NCBI GenBank assembly: GCA_022616615.1
Contig: JAKEER010000411.1
Location: 1-54,834 of the forward strand
DNA: 54,834 nucleotides
From: Acidobacteriota bacterium
GTDB lineage: Bacteria; Acidobacteriota; Terriglobia; Versatilivoradales; Versatilivoraceae
Reading direction: 5' to 3'
Part shown: positions 7,697-16,091 of the stretch, piece after piece
Layout: the number at the start of each line of letters is the position of its first letter
How positions within the stretch are numbered: the stretch's first letter is position 1
Notes under the pieces: generated by a model
Told to the model about the DNA's origin: nothing
Databases searched by the model: none
The model's input: only the letters and a program-made list of their open reading frames with translations
Translations under genes and position numbers: made by a program

Positions 7697-8691
7697 TAGA
7701 ATCTCCCGGCAGCCAGGCCCAGTGAAGGCATCAGGGCATTTTTGAAACTGCGCAAAGCTGCCGCATTCGGCGATTGGAAAACCCGCAACGGATCGAGATT
7801 CAGCACCGGGCTGCGAAACCGGTCTGAAAGCGAGGAAAGCAGCGCCTGCGGTGGATCCTGCGCGCAAGCGACATAGATCTTGTCCAGCGGCTGCGAGCTC
7901 AGCTTGTCCTGATAGTAAGTGACGCAGGGATGGATTTCATCAAACAAGTCTGGCAAGCTGGCCGTTTCGCTGGCTGCCCCCATCGACGTCTCGCTTGCCC
8001 CGTCGTCAAGCTCCGTCTGGCGAAAGAAGACTACACGGCCTTCCTGCGCAATCAGCGACGACACACCCGAAGCCCGGGCCCGCAGCAGCAGCACCGAGCG
8101 CTGCCCCAGGTCCGGCTCCAGCCTTGAAAGCAGCTCAAAAGCGGCGAATGAAGACAGACAGATGTAGCCGGGATGGATGCCGAGCTTCTGAAAAGCCTCC
8201 TCGTACTGGGCCAATACTTCTTGATGGATGCAAACCGTCAGCACGAGGTGCTTTCCATTGGCAAACTTGTAGTCGAGCAAAGCTACATGGGCCTCTTCAA
8301 TGTTGAACGGCACTGTTTTTTTCAGTTTCCAACGCAAAAGCTGTTGCTTTTCATGATCATTGCCGGGCAGCGTGTCCAAGGGATGAAGGCTGACTTTAGC
8401 AGAAGCATCGGGAAGAGCCAGGGAGATTCTGGCTGTTTTGATCTCCGCTTTGGCAAGAGCTGATTTCAAGGCAGCGATGAAATCGGGCAAGGCAGCGATG
8501 TTGGGCCGTACCAATGACGGAGACACCAGTCTCTCAGGCAGCGGCGCCACCGCGAAGCGGTCCACCAGCGAAGGATTCCGGGAGTCGAGGCGAACGAGCG
8601 CAATCGTTCGGTGATTGATCTCGCAAGCCACCGTTGGCAGGCTGGGTTCGAAAAAGCGGTTGATGTGAGTTTTTAGTTTCCGGGAAAGCAT
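7696..8691 (-). CDS. pilM: Type IV pilus assembly ATPase-fold protein PilM
   Basis: A 331-residue cytoplasmic protein of the actin/FtsA-like PilM family. It has the N-terminal beta-hairpin VACEINHRTIALVRL (about residues 21-35), the LALPDASAKVSLHPLDTLP region (about 93-111) and QQLLRWKLKKTVPFNIEEAH (about 118-137), all typical of PilM. It binds the PilN N-terminal peptide and couples the cytoplasmic motors to PilNO. The classic actin phosphate motifs are degenerate, as is often seen outside gammaproteobacteria. It is coupled to pilN downstream and separated from pilB by a 112-base repeat. Confidence 0.88.
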   Translation of the reverse strand: MLSRKLKTHINRFFEPSLPTVACEINHRTIALVRLDSRNPSLVDRFAVAPLPERLVSPSLVRPNIAALPDFIAALKSALAKAEIKTARISLALPDASAKVSLHPLDTLPGNDHEKQQLLRWKLKKTVPFNIEEAHVALLDYKFANGKHLVLTVCIHQEVLAQYEEAFQKLGIHPGYICLSSFAAFELLSRLEPDLGQRSVLLLRARASGVSSLIAQEGRVVFFRQTELDDGASETSMGAASETASLPDLFDEIHPCVTYYQDKLSSQPLDKIYVACAQDPPQALLSSLSDRFRSPVLNLDPLRVFQSPNAAALRSFKNALMPSLGLAAGRF

Positions 8692-8803
8692 TCTTGTTCA
8701 GCTATAGTGAGGAGACCTGTAGAAGAACCGGCGAACCGGCGAGGCGGAGTGAATAGCCGTCTCACGACACCGTTACGCCGGTTCTCCGACACTCTCGCGC
8801 GGC
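8692..8803. repeat. Inverted repeat between pilB and pilM
   Basis: Perfect 10-base arms at 8724-8733 (agaaccggcg) and 8776-8785. The left arm continues as near-tandem units ccggcgaa-ccggcgag-gcggag. The design matches the junction repeats at 5646, 6954 and 11984, but with a different arm sequence. Confidence 0.75.
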
Positions 8804-10450
8804 CTATTCAATAAACGTCACCTTATTGATTTCCTTCAGCGTCGAGATTCCCGTAAACGCCTTCTGCAGGGCCGATTCGCGGAGGAACGTCATACCCTCT
8901 TCATGAGCGACGCGCTTGATTTCCGAAGCCGGCTTGCGTTCCAGGATCATCTCGCGAATCCGGTCAGAGAGATCCAGGAGTTCATGAATCGCCGTGCGGC
9001 CCCGATAGCCGGTGCCTCCGCAATCCAGGCAGCCAGCCCCTTCGTAGAAAACAAAATCAGAATAGACTTTCGGATCCAGCCCTGACTCGTCCAACAACTG
9101 AGAAGCAGTCTGAACCGGATGCTTGCACTGCTCGCAGATGACGCGCACCAGCCGCTGGGCCAGAATGCAGTTCAGCGCAGAAACAAAGTTGTAGGGCTCG
9201 ACGCCCATGTTGAGGAAACGGCCCAGCACATCCACCACGTTATTGGCATGAACGGTGGTGAACACCAGGTGGCCGGTCAGCGCCGACTGGATGGCAATCT
9301 GCGCCGTTTCGGGATCGCGGATTTCGCCGACCATGATCTTATCGGGATCGTGCCGCAGGATGGAACGCAAACCGCGCGCAAAGGTTAAGCCCTTCTTTTC
9401 GTTCACCGGAATCTGCGTAATGCCTTTGAGCTGATATTCGACAGGATCTTCGATGGTAATGATCTTGTCTTCGGAGCTCTTGATCTCGGAGATGGCGGCA
9501 TAAAGAGTCGTGGTCTTACCGCTGCCGGTAGGTCCAGTCACTAGCACCATGCCGTAGGGTTCATGGATGTAACGGCGAAACTTGCGAATATCCGACTCAG
9601 AGAAGCCGACGACATCAAGGCTCAGCTGGCTGAACTTCTCGCTCATGGCCTCCTTGTCGAGCACGCGCAGCACGGCATCTTCGCCATGAATCGAAGGCAT
9701 GACGGACACGCGGAAGTCGATCAGCCTGCCTTTGTAGCGTACACGAAAGCGACCGTCCTGCGGCACGCGGCGCTCGGAGATGTCGAGCTCCGACATCACC
9801 TTGATGCGCGAGATGATGGTGGAGTGATGCTCTTTGGCGATAGGCTGCATGGCCTGCTGCAGCACGCCATCGATGCGGTATTTAATCATCACATCGTTGT
9901 CTTCCGTTTCGATGTGGATGTCGCTGGCCCGGCGCTCGAGCGCGTTGAAAATGGTCGAATCGACCAGCCGGATGATGGGGCTTTCGGTTTCGCTGGTGAG
10001 GCGCTCGATCGAAATCGTCTCCTCGCCCGACTCGTCTTCCTTAATAAGATCCAGCGTGAAACCTTCCGTCGCCTCCTCCAACACACGTTGCGACGATTCG
10101 CTCTTTTTTAGGATGTCGCTGATCTGCGAAGGCGTGGCAACCTTCACCACCAGCTTCTTGCCCAGCAAGACCCCCAGCTCATCAGTGAGCAGCAACTCGC
10201 TAGGATCGGCGATCGCCACCATCAGCGAGCCGTTGACACTCTTGAGCGGCACAAAGTTGTAGCGGAACATCAGCTCAGCGGGAATGGTTCGGAACAGTTC
10301 TGGATCGATAGGAGAGTTTTTCAAATCGACGAACTCGCACCGGTAACGCTCCGCCAACCGGCGCGTCTGCTGTTCCTCTTCCTGAAGGTTGACTTTTTGC
10401 TCCGAATGCGGAAGTTTGATATCCGCGGCATTGACCAATTTCTGATTCAT
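8804..10450 (-). CDS. pilB: Type IV pilus extension ATPase PilB
   Basis: A 548-residue GspE/PilB-family hexameric motor that powers pilin assembly. The N-terminal MshEN-type domain (about residues 30-150) includes LAERYRCEFVDL and RYNFVPLKSVNGSLMVAIADP. The ATPase core shows Walker A GPTGSGKTTTLYA near 304-316, an Asp box, a His box, and Walker B IMVGEIRDPETAQ near 369-381. A zinc-binding tetracysteine motif (CEQC ... CLDC) lies near 437-475, typical of assembly motors and absent from the retraction motor PilT. Start: ATG at 10450. No pilT lies in the window. Confidence 0.96.
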   Translation of the reverse strand: MNQKLVNAADIKLPHSEQKVNLQEEEQQTRRLAERYRCEFVDLKNSPIDPELFRTIPAELMFRYNFVPLKSVNGSLMVAIADPSELLLTDELGVLLGKKLVVKVATPSQISDILKKSESSQRVLEEATEGFTLDLIKEDESGEETISIERLTSETESPIIRLVDSTIFNALERRASDIHIETEDNDVMIKYRIDGVLQQAMQPIAKEHHSTIISRIKVMSELDISERRVPQDGRFRVRYKGRLIDFRVSVMPSIHGEDAVLRVLDKEAMSEKFSQLSLDVVGFSESDIRKFRRYIHEPYGMVLVTGPTGSGKTTTLYAAISEIKSSEDKIITIEDPVEYQLKGITQIPVNEKKGLTFARGLRSILRHDPDKIMVGEIRDPETAQIAIQSALTGHLVFTTVHANNVVDVLGRFLNMGVEPYNFVSALNCILAQRLVRVICEQCKHPVQTASQLLDESGLDPKVYSDFVFYEGAGCLDCGGTGYRGRTAIHELLDLSDRIREMILERKPASEIKRVAHEEGMTFLRESALQKAFTGISTLKEINKVTFIE

Positions 10451-10681
10451 AAACGTAGGTTACAGGTTACCGGTTCTGACTCTTGAGTGCCGAGCGCCTC
10501 TCGCGGTTGCGCTTTCTCCTCTGACTTATTAGTCAGAGCAATGGTTAGCGGACACAACTTGCGCATGTCCGCTCCCCTCGCCCCGCTTGGGGAGAGGATG
10601 AAGGCTTGAGAAGCCTTCATGGCGTGAGGGGCGCTGATTCAGCCCCTAGCGGTGTCTTTTTACTTCTGCACTTATTAATAA
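10451..10681. repeat. Hairpin cluster between pilC and pilB
   Basis: The 231-base junction carries a strong hairpin, atgaaggctt at 10598-10607 and aagccttcat at 10611-10620, with a 3-base loop. It is nested in a looser stem of cccctcgcc (from about 10574) against ggcgtgagggg (10621-10631). A shorter ccccgcttgggg stem lies near 10581-10592. No gene is seen. Confidence 0.75.
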
Positions 10682-11893
10682 CTACCTCACCATGCTGCTA
10701 AGATTAAAAATGGGCAAATACAAGGCAATCAGTACGAAGGCTACAATCGTTGCCAGAATCACCAGCAGGATGGGCTCGATGTAAGTGAATACCTGATTCA
10801 ACCGCGTGTTAACCTCTTCATCGTAAAAATCAGCCACATGCCTTAACATTTCGCTCAAAGACCCCGTGGATTCTCCGACTTGCACCATCTCAATGGCCAA
10901 TTCAGGGACCACCGAGCTCGATTCAAGACTCTTTGAGAGCGACTGTCCTTCTTTGACCGATACGATGGCATTCTTCACGGCACGGGTTATCAGCCGATTG
11001 CCTGACGAGTCGGCAACAATTTCGAGGGAGTTCACTAACGGGATACCCCCCGATAGCAGCGTCGAAAGCGTGCGACTGAGCTGCGAAAAAGCAAACTTGT
11101 TCCATAGGTCGCCAACAACCGGCAGGCGGAGCTTTATGCCATCCAGCGTCAAGCCGCCTTTGGCGCTGCGGCTCCAGATCCGCAAACCAACGAGACCGCC
11201 CACTCCAAGGATTAACCCGGTCAGCAAATGCTGGCGGATGCTCCGGGAGATGGCGATCAGAGTCAACGTTATCTGCGGCAACTGCGCATTCAACCCTTCG
11301 TAGAATTTCGCGAACTCTGGAACGACGACAGCCATGAGGTAGGTCACCAGCACGATGAGCAAGACAGTAAGGATGATTGGATAGGTGATGGCTGATTTAA
11401 CCTTGCCCTTGGTTGCATCGATGACCCGCTGATACTCGATGTAGCGGCGGATGACTTCCTCCAGGTTGCCACTCTTCTCGCCCGCATATAGAGAAGCCGT
11501 GTAAACCTTTGGAAAAACGCCCTGGGCTTCGAAAGCTTCAGAAAGCAATGCCCCTGATTTCACCCGAGCGCCGATGTCCGTCAGCAAGAGCTGGAAGTAG
11601 GGATTTCTCATGCGCTGCGTGAGCAAATCCAAAGACTTCAGGATGGGCAGGCCGGCATGAACAAGAGCCAGAAACTGCTGGTTGAAAATGATGAACTCCC
11701 CTGACTTGACCTTCTTGCGCCGCGAACGATCTCCCCAGGCCAGCGAAAGTCCTTTGCCCCGCTCGTCGATCGAATAAACATAGCACCCTTGCTCCGAAAG
11801 TCGGTGTCGCAAATCGGCCTCCGACACCGAATTGAAGGTGTTGCTCACAATCTCGCCGCTGTTGTTGACATACCGAGCGCGAAACTCTGACAT
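10682..11893 (-). CDS. pilC: Type IV pilus platform protein PilC (GspF family)
   Basis: A 403-residue inner-membrane platform protein. It has two T2SSF domains: the first near residues 70-195, containing FNQQFLALVHAGLPILKSLDLL and LYAGEKSGNLEEVIRRY, and the second near 270-400, containing FSQLSRTLSTLLSGGIPLV and QVGESTGSLSEMLRHVADFYDEEV. Membrane helices lie near 170-195, 220-240 and 375-395. It works with PilB to pass pilin from the membrane into the fibre. The N-terminal 60 residues (FRARYVNNSGEIVSNTF) match the usual PilC/GspF lead-in. Confidence 0.95.
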   Translation of the reverse strand: MSEFRARYVNNSGEIVSNTFNSVSEADLRHRLSEQGCYVYSIDERGKGLSLAWGDRSRRKKVKSGEFIIFNQQFLALVHAGLPILKSLDLLTQRMRNPYFQLLLTDIGARVKSGALLSEAFEAQGVFPKVYTASLYAGEKSGNLEEVIRRYIEYQRVIDATKGKVKSAITYPIILTVLLIVLVTYLMAVVVPEFAKFYEGLNAQLPQITLTLIAISRSIRQHLLTGLILGVGGLVGLRIWSRSAKGGLTLDGIKLRLPVVGDLWNKFAFSQLSRTLSTLLSGGIPLVNSLEIVADSSGNRLITRAVKNAIVSVKEGQSLSKSLESSSVVPELAIEMVQVGESTGSLSEMLRHVADFYDEEVNTRLNQVFTYIEPILLVILATIVAFVLIALYLPIFNLSSMVR

Positions 11894-12086
11894 GGCTTCA
11901 GTTTCCTGAGAGAGTCCTCTTTATGCCTTACTGGAAATTTTCGACAAAAGTTGAAAGAAAAGGGGCCAAGGTCAAAATAGGCGTCGAATGACGAAGGTCG
12001 AGGTCCGAATCAGTGACGAATGATTGGCCTTTCCATTCGACCTTCGGCATTCGAACTTCACCTTCGGCCTTTCGCCTTTGGCCCTC
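11894..12086. repeat. Inverted repeat between lolA and pilC
   Basis: An 18-base arm at 11984-12001 (tcgaatgacgaaggtcga) pairs with 12037-12054 with one mismatch. Looser outer arms (ggggccaaggtc near 11963-11974, and ctttggccc near 12076-12084) extend the symmetry. The motif (cgaaggtcgaa/ttcgaccttcg) recurs in the repeat at 46890-46975. Confidence 0.85.
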
Positions 12087-12806
12087 CTATTGAGCCACTG
12101 CCTCGTTGCTCTCGATGACTTCAGTATTGGATGGAACCTTAAAATCGAAAACTCCAGCCGACGTTCCTAGGTTCTCCTGGACATTGGTAAAGACAAACTC
12201 GCTCATCGCTCCATCAACGTCGAACACCGTGACACGTTGCAACTGAAACGTTTGCGGACTAAACTCCATAAGGATTTTGACAAACTCGTCGATACCTTTC
12301 TTCGGATAGGCAAGAATCACGCGGTTGCCCTGAAAAAACGGCCTATCGTCGGCCCACTCAACTTTTGAGAAATCTCGTTTCAGATTGCCTTTGCCGAGCA
12401 GAAAGAGAAAAGGAATTCTCTGATCGCGGCTTTCCTTTACCTTGGTCTTTTGCACCTGCCGTTCTTGCGGAAGGTAGAAGTAAACCGTTTTGCCATTTGA
12501 CACAAACAGCTTCTCAACCGGTGTTTTATATTCCCAGCGCATCATGCCAGGACGTTTGAGAACCAGTGTGCCGGTTTCAGTCTTCGCCGCCCGCCGCGGG
12601 CTCTTGTAGCTCTGGATGAAGTCCATCTGCAGGTCGCGAACCCGGGAGTATTTCTTCTGGAGGGCGTCCAGCGAGGATTCGAGATCCTTGTCGCGTGCGG
12701 TCGGTGGCGCCGAAAGCGCCATCTCGCAGACTGTGGGCAAAACCAGCAGAACTGCCAGAAACAGAAGAAGTTTACTGGTCTTTGCAGAGCATAATTTCAA
12801 CAGCAT
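12087..12806 (-). CDS. lolA: Outer-membrane lipoprotein carrier protein (LolA-like)
   Basis: A 239-residue periplasmic chaperone that carries lipoproteins from the inner to the outer membrane. A signal peptide spans about residues 11-31 (KLLLFLAVLLVLPTVCEMAL). The mature part has the LolA signature: QKKYSRVRDLQMDFIQSYKSP, TGTLVLKRPGMMRWEY, and VEKLFVSNGKTVYFYLPQERQV. It is the first gene of the minus-strand run that continues into pilC. Carrying lipoproteins could help the pilus machine (e.g. a PilF/Tgl pilotin), but that is inference. About 230 bases of its 5' end are duplicated at 14218-14449. Confidence 0.9.
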   Translation of the reverse strand: MLLKLCSAKTSKLLLFLAVLLVLPTVCEMALSAPPTARDKDLESSLDALQKKYSRVRDLQMDFIQSYKSPRRAAKTETGTLVLKRPGMMRWEYKTPVEKLFVSNGKTVYFYLPQERQVQKTKVKESRDQRIPFLFLLGKGNLKRDFSKVEWADDRPFFQGNRVILAYPKKGIDEFVKILMEFSPQTFQLQRVTVFDVDGAMSEFVFTNVQENLGTSAGVFDFKVPSNTEVIESNEAVAQ

Positions 12807-13021
12807 GGGTCAATTTTACAGTCCTTCGAGCACCGGCTTCATTGCCATTCTAAGTAGAAACGACGAAGAGTGTCCACAGGCGAGTTCGACAGGGGCGCCT
12901 TGTAGCACAGCAGTGAATGAGACTTGTGAATGTGGAAGCCGCCCTCCGAACAGCGACGGAGTGCTGACGACTACCAGGCCACCGCTGGGGACAGCGGCTC
13001 CCACATTCGGTCTTGTTTTCA
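12807..13021. repeat. Divergent intergenic region with inverted repeat
   Basis: This is the shared upstream region of lolA (minus) and the aminotransferase (plus), so promoters for both should lie here. I cannot place a confident -35/-10 pair. A 15-base imperfect inverted repeat pairs 12928-12942 (gaatgtggaagccgc) with 12994-13008, with 14 of 15 matching, and ends 14 bases before the aminotransferase start. Confidence 0.6.
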
Positions 13022-14206
13022 ATGGATAAACATATGTCCGTTTCACCCATCCGCCCAAAGGATCGCTTTCTGGTCTTCGGTGCGCCAGCAATAGAAGACG
13101 CCGAGATCCAAGAAATCGTTGCCACCATGAAAAGTGGTTGGCTGGGGACAGGGCCGAAAGTCGCCGAATTTGAGAAAGGGTTCGCCGCCTACAAAGGCGT
13201 GCAACACGCTGCGGCGGTGAACTCGTGCACGGCCGCCTTGCACCTGAGCCTGTTGGCTTCAGGCCTTGGTCCCGGGGACGAAGTGATCACTTCCACCCTC
13301 ACCTTTTGCGCGACGGTCAATGCCATAGTTCATGCGGGTGCCACGCCCGCGCTAGCCGACGTTGACCCGGCCACCATGAACATCGACCCGCAAGAGGTTG
13401 CAAAGAGAATCACGCCGCGAACAAGAGCGATCCTGCCGGTTCATTTCGCCGGGCGCCCCTGCGAGATGGATGCCCTGATGGACATCGCACGCAGTCGCAA
13501 TCTGAAGGTGATTGAAGACTGTGCTCATGCGATTGAGACCGAGTACAAAGGACAGCCGGCCGGCGCCTTCGGTGATTTCGGTTGTTTCAGCTTCTACGTC
13601 ACCAAGAACGTCGTGACGGGCGAAGGCGGGATGGTCTTGGCCAAAAGAGACGAAGACATCGCCCGAGTCAAGGTGCTCGGTCTGCATGGTATGAGCAAAG
13701 ATGCCTGGAGGCGTTTTGGGGACGAAGGCTACAAGTATTACCAGGTCGTTGAATGCGGCTTTAAGTACAACATGATGGACCTGCAGGCGTCCATCGGTAT
13801 CCACCAATTGCGTCGAGTCGAATCCTACTGGCGCCGGCGCCAAGAGATTTGGCAGCACTACAATCGCGCGCTGGGAGGTCTGCCCTTGGCGCTGCCTGCA
13901 AACCCCGCTGCCGGCACGCGCCATGCGTATCACTTGTACACGATTCTGGTCGATGAAGAGAAAACAGGAATCAGCCGAGATGCCTTTCTCGACGCGATGA
14001 CGGCCAACAACATCGGGGTGGGCGTGCATTATTTGAGCATACCCGAGCATCCCTACTACCGAGAGCGGTTTGGCTGGACGCCAGAGAGTTTTCCGCAAGC
14101 CTGCCGAATCGGACGACAGACGGTAAGTTTGCCGCTGTCAGCCAAACTGATTGCTCCTGATGTGGAGGATGTGATCGGTGCGCTGAAAATCGCTTTGGAA
14201 AACTAG
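13022..14206 (+). CDS. DegT/DnrJ/EryC1-family sugar aminotransferase
   Basis: A 394-residue PLP-dependent enzyme of the family that converts nucleotide-linked keto-sugars to amino sugars for surface glycans. Visible hallmarks are SGWLGTGPKVAEFE near the N-terminus, NSCTAALHLSL (phosphate/PLP binding, about residues 62-72), HFAGRPCEMD, VIEDCAHAIETEYKG (the Asp that contacts the pyridine nitrogen), and FSFYVTKNVVTGEGG with the PLP lysine near residue 195. The first start in frame is TTG 13013, and ATG 13022 or 13034 are equally plausible. The gene lies between two direct copies of a roughly 230-base segment from the lolA 5' end. It opens the surface-polysaccharide cluster. Confidence 0.92.
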   Translation: MDKHMSVSPIRPKDRFLVFGAPAIEDAEIQEIVATMKSGWLGTGPKVAEFEKGFAAYKGVQHAAAVNSCTAALHLSLLASGLGPGDEVITSTLTFCATVNAIVHAGATPALADVDPATMNIDPQEVAKRITPRTRAILPVHFAGRPCEMDALMDIARSRNLKVIEDCAHAIETEYKGQPAGAFGDFGCFSFYVTKNVVTGEGGMVLAKRDEDIARVKVLGLHGMSKDAWRRFGDEGYKYYQVVECGFKYNMMDLQASIGIHQLRRVESYWRRRQEIWQHYNRALGGLPLALPANPAAGTRHAYHLYTILVDEEKTGISRDAFLDAMTANNIGVGVHYLSIPEHPYYRERFGWTPESFPQACRIGRQTVSLPLSAKLIAPDVEDVIGALKIALEN

Positions 14207-14217
14207 GCCGTCGGGGA

Positions 14218-14449
14218 CTCTTGCAACTCTGGATAAAATCCATCTTCAGGTCGCGAACCTGGGAGTATTTCTTCTGGAGGGCGTCGAGCGAGGATTCGAG
14301 ATCCTTGTCGCGTGCGGTCGATGGCGCCGAAAGCGCCATCTCGCAGACTGGGGAAAAACCAGCAGAACCGCCAGAAACAGAAGAAGTTTAGTGGTCTTTG
14401 CAGAGCATAATTTCAACAGCATGGGTCAAGTTTCCAGTCCTTCGGGCAC
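14218..14449 (-). pseudogene. Duplicated, frameshifted 5' fragment of lolA
   Basis: The segment matches 12601-12834 at roughly nine bases in ten by eye, in the same orientation. It covers lolA from just upstream of the ATG to about codon 68. In the copy, one base is lost in the run corresponding to gactgtgggcaaaacc (here gactggggaaaaacc, about 14347-14361), breaking the signal-peptide frame. The copy starts within a dozen bases of the aminotransferase stop and ends inside the flippase coding sequence, whose ATG (14421) lies within the duplicated DNA. The aminotransferase is thus bracketed by direct repeats. Confidence 0.9.
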
Positions 14450-16091
14450 GGCAAAGGTTGGCCAAACGGCAATTGAGCAACGAAGTCTATCTTCGAGCGA
14501 GGTTCCCCTGAGCTTTGACCCCCAAGAGAAACTCGGTGAGTCGGCTGCACGGCTGGCTGGGAACTCACTTTGGAGTGCTGGAGGATGGGTCGCCGGGCTG
14601 CTCTTGAGTTTGTTTGCTTCTCCAGTCCTCATTGGGCTTCTGGGGCGAGATCATTATGGGTTAATGGTCCTGTTGACATCTCTGATCACCCCCATGAGTC
14701 TGCTCGATTTTGGCGTCAGCGAAGCCACTGTCAAATACGTGGCAGAGGCTTTCGGGAGAAGAGACTTCGACCAAGTCGGCAGGTATGCGCGCAGCACCCT
14801 GATTTTCAATCTCAGCACTGGCATGCTGGGGAGCTTGGCCATTTCGATTCTCGCGGGATTTCTCACAACTTCAGTTTTCAACATCCCGCCTGAAAGCCAA
14901 CGAATGGCAAAGGAATGCCTCTATTGGGTCGGACTGATTTGGTTATTAACTCAGGCTCGACAAATTTTCATTGGGGTCGTCACGGCTCTGGAACGCTTTG
15001 ACATTCTAAATACAGGAACGTTTGTTTATCAGACCGCCATGACCCTGACGGGCATCGGCGTTCTCTGGCTGGGAGGCGATCTCTTAAGTCTCATCCAGGC
15101 CCAAGCCGTTCTGGGCCTGCTCGCGGCAGCTGGATGGCTTTTGGCTGCCAAGAGCCTGCTTCCCAGGGTCAGCTTCTTCCCCCAACTGGATTGGCCCGCC
15201 TTTCGTAAGACAATTCAATTCGGTTTCTGGCAGATGCTGACCAGTGTTGGAGGCTTGCTAGCTCATCAGTCCCAACGATGGTTTCTAGGTGCTTTGCTCC
15301 CGATCTCGGCGGTTGGCTTCTATAACGTGAGCTTCCAACTGGCGAGTATGGTTTATCTTCTAACCTTTCGGATGGGGCAAGTGCTGTTTCCGGCAATCAG
15401 TCAGATGCAAGGGCAGGAACGGGACGAAGAAGCCATTCGACTGACCATTCAGGCCAACTGGATTCTCTCTATGCTGTCAATTGCCGGGTTGGTCCCTGTA
15501 GCAGTTTTCGGCCATGATTTGCTTTTTCTCTGGGTGGGCCCCGAGATTGCAGATCAGGCGGCCACCCTACTACGTATCCTCACTCTGGGTTTGGCCGTCA
15601 GCTGCCTGTTCCCAAGCCATAATTTCTATTTACTTGGCACGGGACGCGCCAGTTGGCTGGCTATCATGTCCTTCGTGCAGGGCGTCATCACCGTTGTGAT
15701 CTCTTGGTTCCTGATTCCCAATCTAGGTTTGCCAGGAGCCGGCTGGGGCTTAACAGCAGGCACTATTACGCACGTCGCCGTCCTCATGAAGATGTGGAAA
15801 CGATTTTTTCGTCGCACTATTTCACTCCCTGTGTTCATCTCAGCCACGTTCAGCCAGTGTCTTGTGGGAGTCTGCCTCGCGATTGGAATGATCGCCATCC
15901 GCCGAGAGGTTATCTGGTCACCACACTGGATTTCCCTTGGATGCGCCGGCCTGGCCTGCTCGGCATTCACGGGATTCACGATCTTTGTGCTGGACGGCGT
16001 TTTGCCTGGTGGAAAGGAACGACGTCAACTACTCGTCCGGATAAGTGCCCGACTGGTTCCTGCTTGGACCCGTCTCAAGAACCAAACATGA
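14421..16091 (+). CDS. Wzx-type polysaccharide flippase
   Basis: A 556-residue polytopic membrane protein with 12-14 hydrophobic helices, of the MOP/polysaccharide-export superfamily. It opens the membrane domain with LAGNSLWSAGGWVAGLLLSLFASPVLIGLLG. GVSEATVKYVAEAFGRRD is typical of Wzx-like proteins. It should translocate undecaprenyl-linked sugar units across the inner membrane. The ATG at 14421 lies inside the duplicated lolA fragment, so the first dozen residues derive from that DNA. A GTG at 14391 is the alternative, and no later ATG precedes the first helix. It overlaps the next gene by ATGA at 16088. Confidence 0.9.
   Translation: MGQVSSPSGTAKVGQTAIEQRSLSSSEVPLSFDPQEKLGESAARLAGNSLWSAGGWVAGLLLSLFASPVLIGLLGRDHYGLMVLLTSLITPMSLLDFGVSEATVKYVAEAFGRRDFDQVGRYARSTLIFNLSTGMLGSLAISILAGFLTTSVFNIPPESQRMAKECLYWVGLIWLLTQARQIFIGVVTALERFDILNTGTFVYQTAMTLTGIGVLWLGGDLLSLIQAQAVLGLLAAAGWLLAAKSLLPRVSFFPQLDWPAFRKTIQFGFWQMLTSVGGLLAHQSQRWFLGALLPISAVGFYNVSFQLASMVYLLTFRMGQVLFPAISQMQGQERDEEAIRLTIQANWILSMLSIAGLVPVAVFGHDLLFLWVGPEIADQAATLLRILTLGLAVSCLFPSHNFYLLGTGRASWLAIMSFVQGVITVVISWFLIPNLGLPGAGWGLTAGTITHVAVLMKMWKRFFRRTISLPVFISATFSQCLVGVCLAIGMIAIRREVIWSPHWISLGCAGLACSAFTGFTIFVLDGVLPGGKERRQLLVRISARLVPAWTRLKNQT

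Noticed and set aside
9563-10111. Long plus-strand open frame opposite pilB
   Set aside because: It is the antisense shadow of a clear PilB coding sequence.
13022-14206. Composite transposon around the aminotransferase
   Set aside because: The bracketing repeats are direct copies of lolA DNA, not insertion sequences, and no transposase or terminal inverted repeats are visible.
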